Assembly: GCA_947501355.1 (NCBI GenBank)
Contig: CANMVA010000001.1
Span: 62,001-126,000 of the forward strand
DNA length: 64,000 bases
Source: an uncultured Paracoccaceae bacterium
GTDB taxonomy: Bacteria; Pseudomonadota; Alphaproteobacteria; Rhodobacterales; Rhodobacteraceae
Direction of reading: 5' to 3'
A program made the position numbers and the translations under genes. The notes under the pieces are model-generated. The model was not told where the DNA came from and did no database searches. It saw only the letters and a list, made by a program, of their open reading frames with translations. This document shows, piece by piece, positions 44,673-52,619 of the stretch. Numbering within the stretch: position 1 is the first letter of the stretch; every line of letters starts with the position of its first letter.

Positions 44673-45920
44673 ATGCAAGCCAAGACCCCCCTCATCACCC
44701 CCGTCCTAATCGCGGGCTGCGTCATCATGATGATCAGCTTTGCCGTGCGCGCCTCGTTCGGTGTGTTCCAGATCCCGATTGCGGAGGAGTTCTTCTGGCT
44801 GCGCTCTGAATTCTCCCTCGCCATCGCGATCCAGAACCTCGCCTGGGGCATCGGCCAGCCGATCTTCGGCGCCATTGCGGAAAAGCTGACCGACCGCAAA
44901 GCGATCATCTTTGGCGCTTTGATCTATGCGGCGGGGCTTGTGTTGTCGTCGATGGCGGTGACGCCAGAGGCGCATCAACTCTACAACATCCTGATCGGCT
45001 TTGGCATCGCGGGCACGGGCTTTGGTGTGATCCTTGCGGTGGTGGGCCGCGCGGCGTCGGACGAAAACCGCTCCATGGCGCTGGCGATTGCGACCGCCGC
45101 AGGCTCCGCCGGGCAAGTGATCGGCGCGCCGACGGCGGAATGGCTCATGACCATGATGAGCTGGCAGATGGTCTTCGTGACCTTCGCAGGCATCATCCTT
45201 GCGTCGCTCTTGATGCTGCCCATGATGCGCGCGCCCGTGGTGGCGGACAAAGCCGAGCTTGAAGAAACCTTCGGCGAAGTGCTGACCAAGGCCTTCAAGG
45301 ACCCGTCCTTCACGCTGATCTTCCTTGGGTTCTTCTCCTGCGGCTATCAGCTGGCCTTCATCACCGCCCATTTCCCGGCCTTCGTGACCGAGCTCTGCGG
45401 CCCCATCGCGCCCGGCGGCATCCTGCACAGCGTCGGCGTTACCACGACCTCGGCCCTTGGCGCGGTCGCGATTGCGCTGATCGGTCTGGCCAATATCGCA
45501 GGCACCTTGCTGGCCGGTTGGGCGGGCAAGCGCTATTCCAAGAAATACCTTCTGGCGGGCATCTATACGGGTCGGACAATCGTGGCGGCGCTCTTCATCA
45601 TGTTCCCGATCACGCCCACCTCAGTCATCCTCTTCTCGCTTTCAATGGGTGCTTTGTGGCTGGCGACGGTTCCGCTCACCTCGGGCCTTGTCGCGCATAT
45701 CTACGGGCTGCGGTACATGGGGACGCTCTACGGGATCGTGTTCTTCAGCCACCAGTTGGGCAGTTTTCTGGGTGTCTGGCTGGGCGGTCGGCTTTACGAC
45801 ATTTATGGCGACTACACGGCAGTCTGGTGGATCGGCGTCGCGGTCGGCGCGTTCTCAGCAATAGTCCATCTGCCCATCAAAGAGCGTGTCCTGCCCTCAG
45901 CCGCCCGCGCCGCTGCCTGA
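44673..45920 (+). CDS. MFS transporter
   Basis: 415-residue permease of the major facilitator superfamily with about twelve membrane segments. It resembles the oxalate/formate antiporter-like OFA group (GVFQIPIAEEFFWLRSEFSLAIAIQNLAWGIGQPIFGAIAEK), but substrate prediction from this is weak. I chose ATG 44673 (MQAKTPLITPVL) rather than a TTG 12 codons upstream, which would start inside the gap near zapE. Its stop overlaps the next ATG (TGATG). Confidence 0.88.
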   Translation: MQAKTPLITPVLIAGCVIMMISFAVRASFGVFQIPIAEEFFWLRSEFSLAIAIQNLAWGIGQPIFGAIAEKLTDRKAIIFGALIYAAGLVLSSMAVTPEAHQLYNILIGFGIAGTGFGVILAVVGRAASDENRSMALAIATAAGSAGQVIGAPTAEWLMTMMSWQMVFVTFAGIILASLLMLPMMRAPVVADKAELEETFGEVLTKAFKDPSFTLIFLGFFSCGYQLAFITAHFPAFVTELCGPIAPGGILHSVGVTTTSALGAVAIALIGLANIAGTLLAGWAGKRYSKKYLLAGIYTGRTIVAALFIMFPITPTSVILFSLSMGALWLATVPLTSGLVAHIYGLRYMGTLYGIVFFSHQLGSFLGVWLGGRLYDIYGDYTAVWWIGVAVGAFSAIVHLPIKERVLPSAARAAA

Positions 45921-46174
45921 TGGCGCACGAGAACAAAGTGATCCTTTCGGTCAACCTTGAGGGAGACACCGTCTGCGTCGACATATTCGAGCGCCCGGAC
46001 GGCAGTTTCGGCTTTGACGAATTTCGCCGTGACCCGGAGGACATGCGCGGGTGGTTCAGCATCGGCTATCACGGCGAGAAACGGTTCGAAACAGCAGAGG
46101 GCGCTTTGACCCGCGCCAAACAGACCGTCGGCTGGTTGGACGACAGCCTCAGCCTTCCCGTAGCACCTCGGTGA
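45920..46174 (+). CDS. Small uncharacterised protein, 84 aa
   Basis: Starts in the MFS stop codon (TGATG) and reads MAHENKVILSVNLEGDTVCVD, then IFERPDGSFGFDEFRRDPED and YHGEKRFETAEGALTRAKQTV. The composition is that of a soluble acidic protein and the coding bias matches neighbours. I recognise no domain. Its last 26 nt overlap the convergent hydrolase gene. The longer frame from 45518 overlaps the MFS gene and is not real. Confidence 0.75.
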   Translation: MAHENKVILSVNLEGDTVCVDIFERPDGSFGFDEFRRDPEDMRGWFSIGYHGEKRFETAEGALTRAKQTVGWLDDSLSLPVAPR

Positions 46175-47078
46175 TGAACGCGCTTGCTTGATCAGGGTGC
46201 GTGAATGGCAGCGCGTGGCCTGCGCCTTCAATCACATCCTGTCGCGCAACGCGGTTCCATTGCGCCAATGTGCCCAGCGCCTGGATCGGGATCACATTGT
46301 CGTCCCTCCCCCAGATCGCGAGCACCGGAATATCGTTGCGGCTGACCGCGCGATGCTCTTCCTCAAGCCGTTCCGCCAGCATGCCGCGTTGCGATGAGAG
46401 CACCGCAGGCAGCACGCCCTTATCGCCCAGCGCCTTGATCTGAACCTTGCCGATCTCGTCAATCAGTGGATCGCCCGTGCCACGCAGAATGCCCTGACGC
46501 AGCCGCCACGGCCCGAGCGCCAGCATCAGCCAATCGCCAATAACGGGCGTGTCGCGCGCAAATTCAGCCAGTTTTCCGGGAGCCATCTCTATCCCTGCCG
46601 GGGCGAGCAGGATCATACGCCGCACGCGGTCCGGCTCTGCCGCTGCAAAGCACGTCGCGATGGAGCCGCCCATGGAATAGCCCATCAGGATCAGATCGTC
46701 CTCAAGCCTCTGATCGGCCAGCAGGTCGCGGAGCTGTGTCAGAAAGAACGCGCGCGTCTGATCCCCCGGCGCACGGTCGGAAAACCCGCGCCCATAAAGG
46801 TCATAGGTCAGCGTCCGGAACCCCAACGCAGACAGCGCCGGAATAAGCGCTTTCCATACGATGGACGGCGTCGTCAGCCCGTGGATGGCAACCACGACAG
46901 GACCACGCGCAGGGCCGTGCCATTGGTAATGCGTGACGCCTTGTGACAGGCGCACAAATTCCCCCGGCGCAGCCTTCCGGCGCGCCTTCGTCATGGGTTT
47001 TCGAACATTTTCACGCAACCACGGCGCTGATAAAATAAACGCCAAAACAAGGAGATAGCCCACTAGCGCGCCCTCCAT
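46149..47078 (-). CDS. Alpha/beta-hydrolase
   Basis: 309-residue hydrolase with an N-terminal membrane segment (GYLLVLAFILSAPWL). The fold has oxyanion loop VAIHGLTTPS, nucleophile elbow MGYSMGGSIAT (Ser), Asp in AIWGRDDNVIP, and His in GAGHALPFTHP. Substrate unknown; membrane-tethered lipase/esterase-like. It overlaps the ornithine-cyclodeaminase-like gene by 16 nt and is the last of a five-gene minus-strand run beginning with fghA. Confidence 0.88.
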   Translation of the reverse strand: MEGALVGYLLVLAFILSAPWLRENVRKPMTKARRKAAPGEFVRLSQGVTHYQWHGPARGPVVVAIHGLTTPSIVWKALIPALSALGFRTLTYDLYGRGFSDRAPGDQTRAFFLTQLRDLLADQRLEDDLILMGYSMGGSIATCFAAAEPDRVRRMILLAPAGIEMAPGKLAEFARDTPVIGDWLMLALGPWRLRQGILRGTGDPLIDEIGKVQIKALGDKGVLPAVLSSQRGMLAERLEEEHRAVSRNDIPVLAIWGRDDNVIPIQALGTLAQWNRVARQDVIEGAGHALPFTHPDQASAFITEVLREG

Positions 47079-47977
47079 GCCCCCAGAATATATCGGCTTG
47101 TCATCAAATCGAGATGCGCTCCGCCGCCGTTCTTAAACAGGGTAATCTCGTCATTTTTAAGGCGTTTGAAGCGGTCCGGCTGGTAGTAATCGGCCAGAAT
47201 GTCCGCCTCGGAAATGGTGTTTTGCTCCAGCGGGATCTTGATCTCGCCGATATGGCCCAGCGTTGTGTCGCGGCTGTCCACGAAAACACGGGCGCGCTGC
47301 AAACAGGCATCATCCGCCTCGCGCATATCCGGACGGTAGGCCCCGATCAGGTCGATATGCTGGCCGGGTTGCAGCCACTCGCCACGCAGGATCGGCTGCG
47401 TGCTCATCGTGGCGCAGGTGACGATATCAGCGCTGCGCACCGCCGTCTCCAGATCCGTGGCGACGGTCACGTTCGGATAGGCCGCGGCGAGCTTTTCAGC
47501 CCCCGCAGGTGAGCGGTTCCAGACGGTGAACTGCGCATCGGGAAAGACCGCGCCATAGGCCTCACGCAGGGAATGCGCGACGGTGCCAGCACCGACGATC
47601 AGGATGTTACGGCTGTCAGGGCGCGCCAGTTGCGTGGCGGCATAAACGCTGTCTCCAGCGGTCTTCCATTTGGTGACCAGATGGAAGTCGATCACCGCTT
47701 CCAGCACGCCTGTTCCATCCGAAAAGAGCGTCACCGCGCCGTTGATATTCGACAGACCTTGCGCTGCATTGCCCGGAAAGATGGTGGCGGTTTTCACAAG
47801 CTGCCCCATCCCGTCGATCCACGCCGCACGCGACAGAACAGTATCATCCCCACGATAGAGGAAACTGTCTTCGATGCTGGCTTTCGGACCGGTGTGGCCT
47901 TTTGCAAAGGCGGCGCCTAGGCCGGCCCATGTCATCAAGGCCTCGCCGTCATCAAAGGAGATGAAGGGCGGTGTCAC
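47063..47977 (-). CDS. Ornithine cyclodeaminase/mu-crystallin-family dehydrogenase
   Basis: 304 residues starting with GTG at 47977, whose second and third bases form part of the previous stop (GTGA). The Rossmann NAD(P) motif ILIVGAGTVAHSLREAY and the upstream RAAWIDGMGQLVKTATIFPGN with the catalytic Lys are typical of the ornithine cyclodeaminase family. Some members are pyrroline-2-carboxylate or ketimine reductases; substrate cannot be called. It overlaps the hydrolase at its 3' end. Confidence 0.87.
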   Translation of the reverse strand: MTPPFISFDDGEALMTWAGLGAAFAKGHTGPKASIEDSFLYRGDDTVLSRAAWIDGMGQLVKTATIFPGNAAQGLSNINGAVTLFSDGTGVLEAVIDFHLVTKWKTAGDSVYAATQLARPDSRNILIVGAGTVAHSLREAYGAVFPDAQFTVWNRSPAGAEKLAAAYPNVTVATDLETAVRSADIVTCATMSTQPILRGEWLQPGQHIDLIGAYRPDMREADDACLQRARVFVDSRDTTLGHIGEIKIPLEQNTISEADILADYYQPDRFKRLKNDEITLFKNGGGAHLDLMTSRYILGAWRAR

Positions 47978-48594
47978 GCGGCCTCTGCCGCGGTCAGAAG
48001 TTCCTCTTCGACCAAGCGGTCTGCCCAACCTTGCGCCCCGGCAAATAGATGCGTTTTCCAGCCGCGCCGATCGGCTTCCGCGATGTTGTCATACCGATCA
48101 TCGGCAAAAAGCAGGCCGCTGGGCGGATGGCCGCAATCGTCCTCAACCATCTGGTAGATCAGCGGATCTGGCTTGATGACCGCCATATGGCCGGAGATGT
48201 AGCGCTTGTCGAACTCGCCCAGAAACGGGTATTTCGTCTCGGCATAGGCAAAGCTCTCGATCCCGAAATTGCTGAGCGCATAGACGGGCACACCCTTGCC
48301 ACGCAGCGCGCGCAGCAGGCGGATCGAGTGATCAATCGGCGGCGTCGCCAGCTCGATCCAGTTATCATGCCACATGCGGATTTCATCGCGCCATGCGGGC
48401 GTCGCATTCGCCGTCTCATAGATCACATCGGTGAAATTCTCGCCGCGGTCGACCCGGTCATTCATGCCGTGCAGATCGACCTCAGAGAACATCTTCTTGC
48501 GGCGATCATAGCCGATGACGCGGTCATAATATCGCTCGGGCTGCCATTCGATCAGCACATTGCCGATGTCGAAAATCACCGCATTCACCGTCAT
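47974..48594 (-). CDS. HAD-superfamily hydrolase
   Basis: 206-residue haloacid-dehalogenase-like phosphatase. Motif I is degenerate, VIFDIGNVLIEW (DIGNV instead of DxDxT but with the first Asp), as in YihX-type phosphatases. Motif II is VYALSNFG, motif III KPDPLIYQM, motif IV LFADDRYDNI. Likely acts on sugar or nucleotide phosphates. It begins 3 nt after the DUF188 stop and overlaps the next gene by GTGA. Confidence 0.87.
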   Translation of the reverse strand: MTVNAVIFDIGNVLIEWQPERYYDRVIGYDRRKKMFSEVDLHGMNDRVDRGENFTDVIYETANATPAWRDEIRMWHDNWIELATPPIDHSIRLLRALRGKGVPVYALSNFGIESFAYAETKYPFLGEFDKRYISGHMAVIKPDPLIYQMVEDDCGHPPSGLLFADDRYDNIAEADRRGWKTHLFAGAQGWADRLVEEELLTAAEAA

Positions 48595-48597
48595 GTG

Positions 48598-49050
48598 CTA
48601 CCCCTTGGCCGCTTTGCGCAGCTCCGTTTCCAATGCGCTCAGAAAACGAGAGCGGTCGGCCTTTGTAAAGCCTTTGCCACCGCCACCGCCCTGGTTCAAC
48701 GGGTTGGCGGCGCGCAAATCGGCCATCAGGTCGCGCATGGCGAGGATTTGCCCGATATTGGCCTGCGTGAAACGCTCCCCATCGTGTTTGAGAACCTGCG
48801 CCCCGGCCTCGATACACTTCGCAGCGAGCGGGATATCGGCCGTTACCACCACGTCCCCCACCGTCGCGCGATCCGCGATCCACATATCAGCGACGTCGGG
48901 GCCATCGGGCACAACCACCGTCTCAACCAGCGGGTTCTGCGAGGGGCGGATGCCGCCATTCGACACCACGAACACCTTGACGCCGTGCCGCGTCGCCACG
49001 CGCTCCACCTCAGCCTTCACGGGGCAGGCGTCGGCGTCCACATAGATCAT
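48598..49050 (-). CDS. YaiI/YqxD-family protein (DUF188)
   Basis: 150-residue DUF188 protein with the family blocks [61 protein letters not shown] and the C-terminal [14 protein letters not shown]. The fold is PIN-like, so a nuclease role has been suggested but not shown. It is coupled to fghA by a 4-nt ATGA overlap. Confidence 0.92.
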   Translation of the reverse strand: MIYVDADACPVKAEVERVATRHGVKVFVVSNGGIRPSQNPLVETVVVPDGPDVADMWIADRATVGDVVVTADIPLAAKCIEAGAQVLKHDGERFTQANIGQILAMRDLMADLRAANPLNQGGGGGKGFTKADRSRFLSALETELRKAAKG

Positions 49051-49877
49051 GCGTAAAGTGCATCTGCGTGGAAGGCGATATGCTCTTCCATGAAGGTCGA
49101 GACAAAGAAGTAGCTGTGGTCATAGCCCGGTTGAAGGCGGAGCGTGGCCTGCTGGCGGCGCATCGCGATAGCGGTCGCAAGGCTTTCAGTTTTCAGCAGA
49201 TCGCCGAATTGATCGTTCGTCCCGGTATCAATCAGGATCGGCCCGTCGAAGCCCGCCTTCTGCATGAGAAGTGTCGCGTCATGCGGCTCCCAGGCGTTCT
49301 CCTGCTCGCCCAGATAGGCCGTCAGTTGCTTGCGCCCCCAGTCGGATGCGGTGGGATTACAAATCGGCGCGAAGGCGGAGACAGAGCGGAAATGCCCCGG
49401 CAGGCCCATCGCCATCGTCAGCGCACCGTGCCCGCCCATCGAATGGCCGGTGATCGACTGGCGTTCGGGATCAATGGCGAAATTGGCGTCGATCAGGCTC
49501 GGCAGCTCGTCTGTCACATAGTCCCACATCTTGAAGTGCTTGGACCAAGGCTCTTGCGTGGCGTTCACATAAAAGCCCGCCCCTTGCCCCAGATCGTAGG
49601 CGTCGTCGTCGGCAACATCGTCGCCACGCGGGGACGTATCGGGAAATACCAGCGCGATGGCATGCTCTGCCGCCCAGCATTGCGCACCCGCTTTGACCAT
49701 CGCGTTCTCATGCGTGCAGGTGAGGCCCGACAGATACCAAAGCACCGGAACGGGGCCATCCTCGGCCTCTTCGGGCAGGAACAGGCCGAAGGTCATGTCG
49801 GTCGACGTGGCTTTTGACGCATGGGTGTAGACGCCCTGCACACCGCCAAAACAGGCATTCTCGGATACGGTTTTCAT
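49047..49877 (-). CDS. fghA: S-formylglutathione hydrolase
   Basis: 276-residue serine hydrolase of the esterase D family, hydrolysing S-formylglutathione to formate and glutathione after the FrmA step. Nucleophile Ser146 lies in [11 protein letters not shown]; the N-terminal [14 protein letters not shown]-like block (here [14 protein letters not shown]) and PDTSPRG are family hallmarks. The C-terminal [15 protein letters not shown] contains the catalytic His. It starts the minus-strand operon fghA-DUF188-HAD-OCD-hydrolase and is about 2.7 kb from the dehydrogenase gene. Confidence 0.95.
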   Translation of the reverse strand: MKTVSENACFGGVQGVYTHASKATSTDMTFGLFLPEEAEDGPVPVLWYLSGLTCTHENAMVKAGAQCWAAEHAIALVFPDTSPRGDDVADDDAYDLGQGAGFYVNATQEPWSKHFKMWDYVTDELPSLIDANFAIDPERQSITGHSMGGHGALTMAMGLPGHFRSVSAFAPICNPTASDWGRKQLTAYLGEQENAWEPHDATLLMQKAGFDGPILIDTGTNDQFGDLLKTESLATAIAMRRQQATLRLQPGYDHSYFFVSTFMEEHIAFHADALYA

Positions 49878-49913
49878 GATGATCTCCCTCGTTGAACAAG
49901 GGCTAGCGCAGGA

Positions 49914-50843
49914 TCAGAGGCTTGTCACCCATGCGATGACAACGGACACGGTGACGATGCTGATCGCGGTCGAAATCAGTATCGAGGCAGAGACGCGCGT
50001 CGGTGCGACCCCGTAATGCTGCGCCAGAATGTAGACATTGCCCGCGACCGGAAGCGCGGCAGCAGCGATCATGACGCCTGCCGCATAGGGCTCCACCGGG
50101 AAGATCAGAAGTGCTGCAACAGCGACGGCGGCGGGATGCAGCACCAGCTTGCAGAACGACAGCCACCCCGCGACAGAGATGCGTTCGGCGGACTTGCCCG
50201 CCAGCGAAGCCCCGATGGCGAACAGCGCGCCGGGCGTAGCGGCGGCGCCCAAAATGGCGAGGAATTCGTTGACCGGGCCGGGGATCGGCAGCGCAAAGCT
50301 GGACCACAATAGACCCAATCCAATCGACACGATCATCGGGTTTTTCAGCAAGCCAATCCCGATGGTTTTGAAGATACCCAACGAGGGTCGCCCGTCTCGC
50401 GAGCCGGTAATCAGGATCACGATCAGACTGCCGAAGACGACCAGATCGACGGCCAGCACCATCAGCACAGGGCCAACGGCATTCTCGCCCAAAAGAAGCG
50501 CCAGCATGGGGATGCCGAGAAACCCGACATTGCCGATGACCGCGCATTGCGCCTCGACCGCGGCTTCCTCAATACCGCGCCAGCGCAGCAACGCCACAGC
50601 CGTCGCGATCAAATAGACAAACGCAGTGCCCCAGAGATATGCGCTCACAAAGGTCCAATCGAGCACTTCAGCCAGCGAAAGGTTCGCCGCGAAGCGAAAC
50701 AGCATCGCCGAGAGCGCGAAATAAAAGACGAATTTCGTGAGGTAGGCCGTGGCTTCCGGGGTGAAGAAACGCGTTCGGCCCGCCCAGTAGCCCAAAGCGA
50801 TCAGTGCGAAGAACGGCAGTGTTTTCAGGAAGATCGCCAGCAT
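49914..50843 (-). CDS. AEC-family (auxin efflux carrier) transporter
   Basis: 309-residue membrane protein with about ten hydrophobic segments in two repeats. Family segments include PFFALIALGYWAGRTRFFT, CAVIGNVGFLGIPMLALLLGE and LPVAGNVYILAQHYGVAPTR. Probably a malonate or other organic-acid permease. It is divergent from the 60-aa secreted protein, and a 24-bp palindrome begins 42 bp upstream of its ATG. Confidence 0.9.
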   Translation of the reverse strand: MLAIFLKTLPFFALIALGYWAGRTRFFTPEATAYLTKFVFYFALSAMLFRFAANLSLAEVLDWTFVSAYLWGTAFVYLIATAVALLRWRGIEEAAVEAQCAVIGNVGFLGIPMLALLLGENAVGPVLMVLAVDLVVFGSLIVILITGSRDGRPSLGIFKTIGIGLLKNPMIVSIGLGLLWSSFALPIPGPVNEFLAILGAAATPGALFAIGASLAGKSAERISVAGWLSFCKLVLHPAAVAVAALLIFPVEPYAAGVMIAAAALPVAGNVYILAQHYGVAPTRVSASILISTAISIVTVSVVIAWVTSL

Positions 50844-50884
50844 TCTCGCGGCTTATCACGCAGCACCGGGGGAGTCATTTGCAA

Positions 50885-50908
50885 AAAATGAACCGATCAG
50901 TTCATTTT
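50885..50908. promoter_or_regulatory. Palindromic operator 1 (AAC-N6-GTT core), AEC/secreted-protein divergent region
   Basis: Perfect 9-bp arms AAAATGAAC / GTTCATTTT around the 6-nt spacer CGATCA, itself containing GATC. The form is typical of TetR-family operators. It sits 42 bp upstream of the AEC start codon. A second palindrome of the same layout is centred 33 bp away, and a TetR gene is about 350 bp downstream. Confidence 0.7.
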
Positions 50909-50918
50909 ATCCTTGAAG

Positions 50919-50940
50919 AACTAAACTAATGAGTTTAGTT
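50919..50940. promoter_or_regulatory. Palindromic operator 2 (AAC-N6-GTT core)
   Basis: Perfect 8-bp arms AACTAAAC / GTTTAGTT around the 6-nt spacer TAATGA. Same half-site end (AAC) and spacing as operator 1 but different outer bases. It lies 30-52 bp upstream of the secreted-protein ATG, where a bound repressor would block transcription. Confidence 0.65.
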
Positions 50941-50970
50941 AAGTCCTGCACCAAGAAACGAGGTTCCCCC

Positions 50971-51153
50971 ATGACTGCCCTCAAACTCCTCCTGTCAGCC
51001 AGTCTGATTGCGGCGGCGACAAGCGCCTCTGCCTTCACCGAAAGCTTCCCTCTGCCGACCCTCACGTTCCCTGAGGATGACGACATTATCAGCACGCAAT
51101 CGTGCGAAACGGACCCCCAGACCGGTGTCATGATTTGCGGCACCGGCGACTAA
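50971..51153 (+). CDS. Small secreted protein, 60 aa
   Basis: Signal peptide MTALKLLLSASLIAAATSASA, then a mature part of about 39 residues opening FTESFPLPTLTFPEDDDI, with two Cys (QSCETD and MICGTGD) that could form a disulfide. No domain recognised. ATG 50971 has GAGG 7 nt upstream; an ATG at 50929 falls within operator 2. It is flanked by palindromes upstream and a strong terminator downstream, so it is a separate transcription unit. Confidence 0.75.
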   Translation: MTALKLLLSASLIAAATSASAFTESFPLPTLTFPEDDDIISTQSCETDPQTGVMICGTGD

Positions 51154-51173
51154 CCCTTCGCTCCCGGGGTTAG

Positions 51174-51212
51174 AAAGAGGCGGGAACCAATCCCGCCTCT
51201 TTTCGTTTTTCT
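51174..51212 (+). terminator. Intrinsic terminator of the small secreted protein gene
   Basis: 12-bp stem AAAGAGGCGGGA / TCCCGCCTCTTT (51174-51185 with 51191-51202), 5-nt loop, then TTCGTTTTTC. Separates the 60-aa gene from tetR. Confidence 0.9.
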
Positions 51213-51217
51213 TGCTG

Positions 51218-51240
51218 AAATTGAACGCTTCGGTTTATAA
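51218..51240. promoter_or_regulatory. Possible weak TetR operator upstream of its own gene
   Basis: TTGAAC-gcttcg-GTTTAT keeps the AAC-N6-GTT core of operators 1 and 2 but outer bases do not match well. It ends 26 bp before the TetR ATG, a common autoregulatory position. Confidence 0.35.
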
Positions 51241-51266
51241 CAGAGACCTCTCAGGGAAGGATGCAA

Positions 51267-51884
51267 ATGGCTGACGGTGCCACCCAGATCAAACGGGGAC
51301 GCAAGTTCGATCAGGTTTTGGAAGGCGCGCGCAAAGTGTTCATGGCCGACGGTTATGAGGGTGCGAGCGTGGATGACATCGCCAAATCTGCCGAAGTCTC
51401 GAAAGCCACACTCTACAGTTACTTTCCCGATAAACGCCTCCTGTTCATGGAGGTCGCCCGGATCGAGTGTTGCCGCCAGACAGAGCACGCGCTTGAGACC
51501 ATCGACATGACGCAGCCGGTGCATGATGTGCTGTGCAATATGTGTCAGCATATGATGAAATTCTTTCTGTCGCCCTTCGGGCAGCGTGTTTTTCGGATAT
51601 GCGTTGCAGAAAGTGATCGCTTTCCAGAGCTGGGGCGCGAGTTCTATGAAAGCGGGCCAGAGCATGTTGCCGCCTCGATCATGGACTATTTCGACGAGGC
51701 TATTGAACGCGGCGAGCTGAAGATTGAAGACCGCAGCCTGGCCGCACATCAGCTTATAGAGCTATGCAAGGCAGACCTTTTCCCGCGTCTCGTTTTTGGC
51801 ATTGATACCGAGTTTTCGGATGCCGAAATCAACCACGTCGTCACCGGCGCGGTGGATATGTTCCTGGCCCGGCACGGGACGTAA
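51267..51884 (+). CDS. TetR-family transcriptional regulator
   Basis: 205 residues with an N-terminal TetR HTH (KFDQVLEGARKVFMADGYEGASVDDIAKSAEVSKATLYSYFPDKRLLF) and an AefR-like C-terminal ligand domain (VFRICVAESDRFPELGREFYESGPEHV). ATG 51267 has AAGG 6 nt upstream; ATG 51261 touches the same AAGG and is too close. A weak AAC-N6-GTT element precedes it, and two perfect ones lie in the AEC/secreted-protein promoter, so those genes are its likely targets (inference). Confidence 0.92.
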   Translation: MADGATQIKRGRKFDQVLEGARKVFMADGYEGASVDDIAKSAEVSKATLYSYFPDKRLLFMEVARIECCRQTEHALETIDMTQPVHDVLCNMCQHMMKFFLSPFGQRVFRICVAESDRFPELGREFYESGPEHVAASIMDYFDEAIERGELKIEDRSLAAHQLIELCKADLFPRLVFGIDTEFSDAEINHVVTGAVDMFLARHGT

Positions 51885-51905
51885 AACCGGGGCCCGAACT
51901 GCGGC

Positions 51906-52616
51906 TCAATCGACCCGGCGCACCAGCAATTGGTTGCCCGCACCGGTCTTGGTCTCAAAGATTTTCAACTCGCCCACCAGATCGCTCAGCTTGCGTTTGC
52001 CGTAGCTGCGCGTGTCGAAATCCGGGTTCGCGGCGACGATGAACTGTCCAAGTTGACCCAGCGTATACCAGTCATCTTCTGGGTCGATGCTGTCCATCGC
52101 TTTGAGGATCAGATCGCGCGCCTCGTTCAGAGATTTGCCCGGTTGCTTGGCCGGTTTGCTGTCGCCTTTAGCGGCCTCGTCACCGCCGATATTTTCCAGA
52201 AAGATGAACCTCTTGCAGGCCTTGCGGAAGGCATCCGGCGTCTTGCGTTGGCCCATTCCGAACACATCCAGACCTTGCTCCCGAATACGGCTGGCCAGTC
52301 GGGTGAAATCGCTGTCCGAACTCACCAGAACAAAGCCGTCAAACCGACCCGAATGCATCAGGTCCATCGCATCAATGACCAGCGCGATATCGCTGGCGTT
52401 TTTGCCAACGGTATTGGCGGGCTGGTGGTGCGGGACGAGGCCAAACTCTGCCTGCACCTTTGACCAACCGTTCATCTGGCTGCTGGAGAAATCCCCATAG
52501 CAGCGCCGCACCGACGCCTCCCCCAGTGTCGCGATCTCGTCAAAGATCGCCTTGGTGTATTTCGGAGAGGTGTTGTCTGCGTCGATCAGCACCGCCAGAA
52601 GGTTGGTCTCGGCCAT
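51906..52616 (-). CDS. NYN-domain nuclease with C-terminal LOTUS (OST-HTH) domain
   Basis: 236 residues. The N-terminal NYN/PIN-like RNase domain has the metal-binding Asp residues in AVLIDADN (Asp12, Asp14), KNASDIALVIDAMD and VLVSSDSDFTRLA. The C-terminal part, DDWYTLGQLGQFIVAANPDFDTRSYGKRKLSDLVGELKIFE, fits a LOTUS/OST-HTH RNA-binding domain. This NYN-LOTUS layout is shared with limkain-b1/LabA-like proteins. It probably acts on RNA. It begins 3 nt after the formaldehyde dehydrogenase stop and is likely in the same transcript. Confidence 0.88.
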   Translation of the reverse strand: MAETNLLAVLIDADNTSPKYTKAIFDEIATLGEASVRRCYGDFSSSQMNGWSKVQAEFGLVPHHQPANTVGKNASDIALVIDAMDLMHSGRFDGFVLVSSDSDFTRLASRIREQGLDVFGMGQRKTPDAFRKACKRFIFLENIGGDEAAKGDSKPAKQPGKSLNEARDLILKAMDSIDPEDDWYTLGQLGQFIVAANPDFDTRSYGKRKLSDLVGELKIFETKTGAGNQLLVRRVD

Positions 52617-52619
52617 GCT

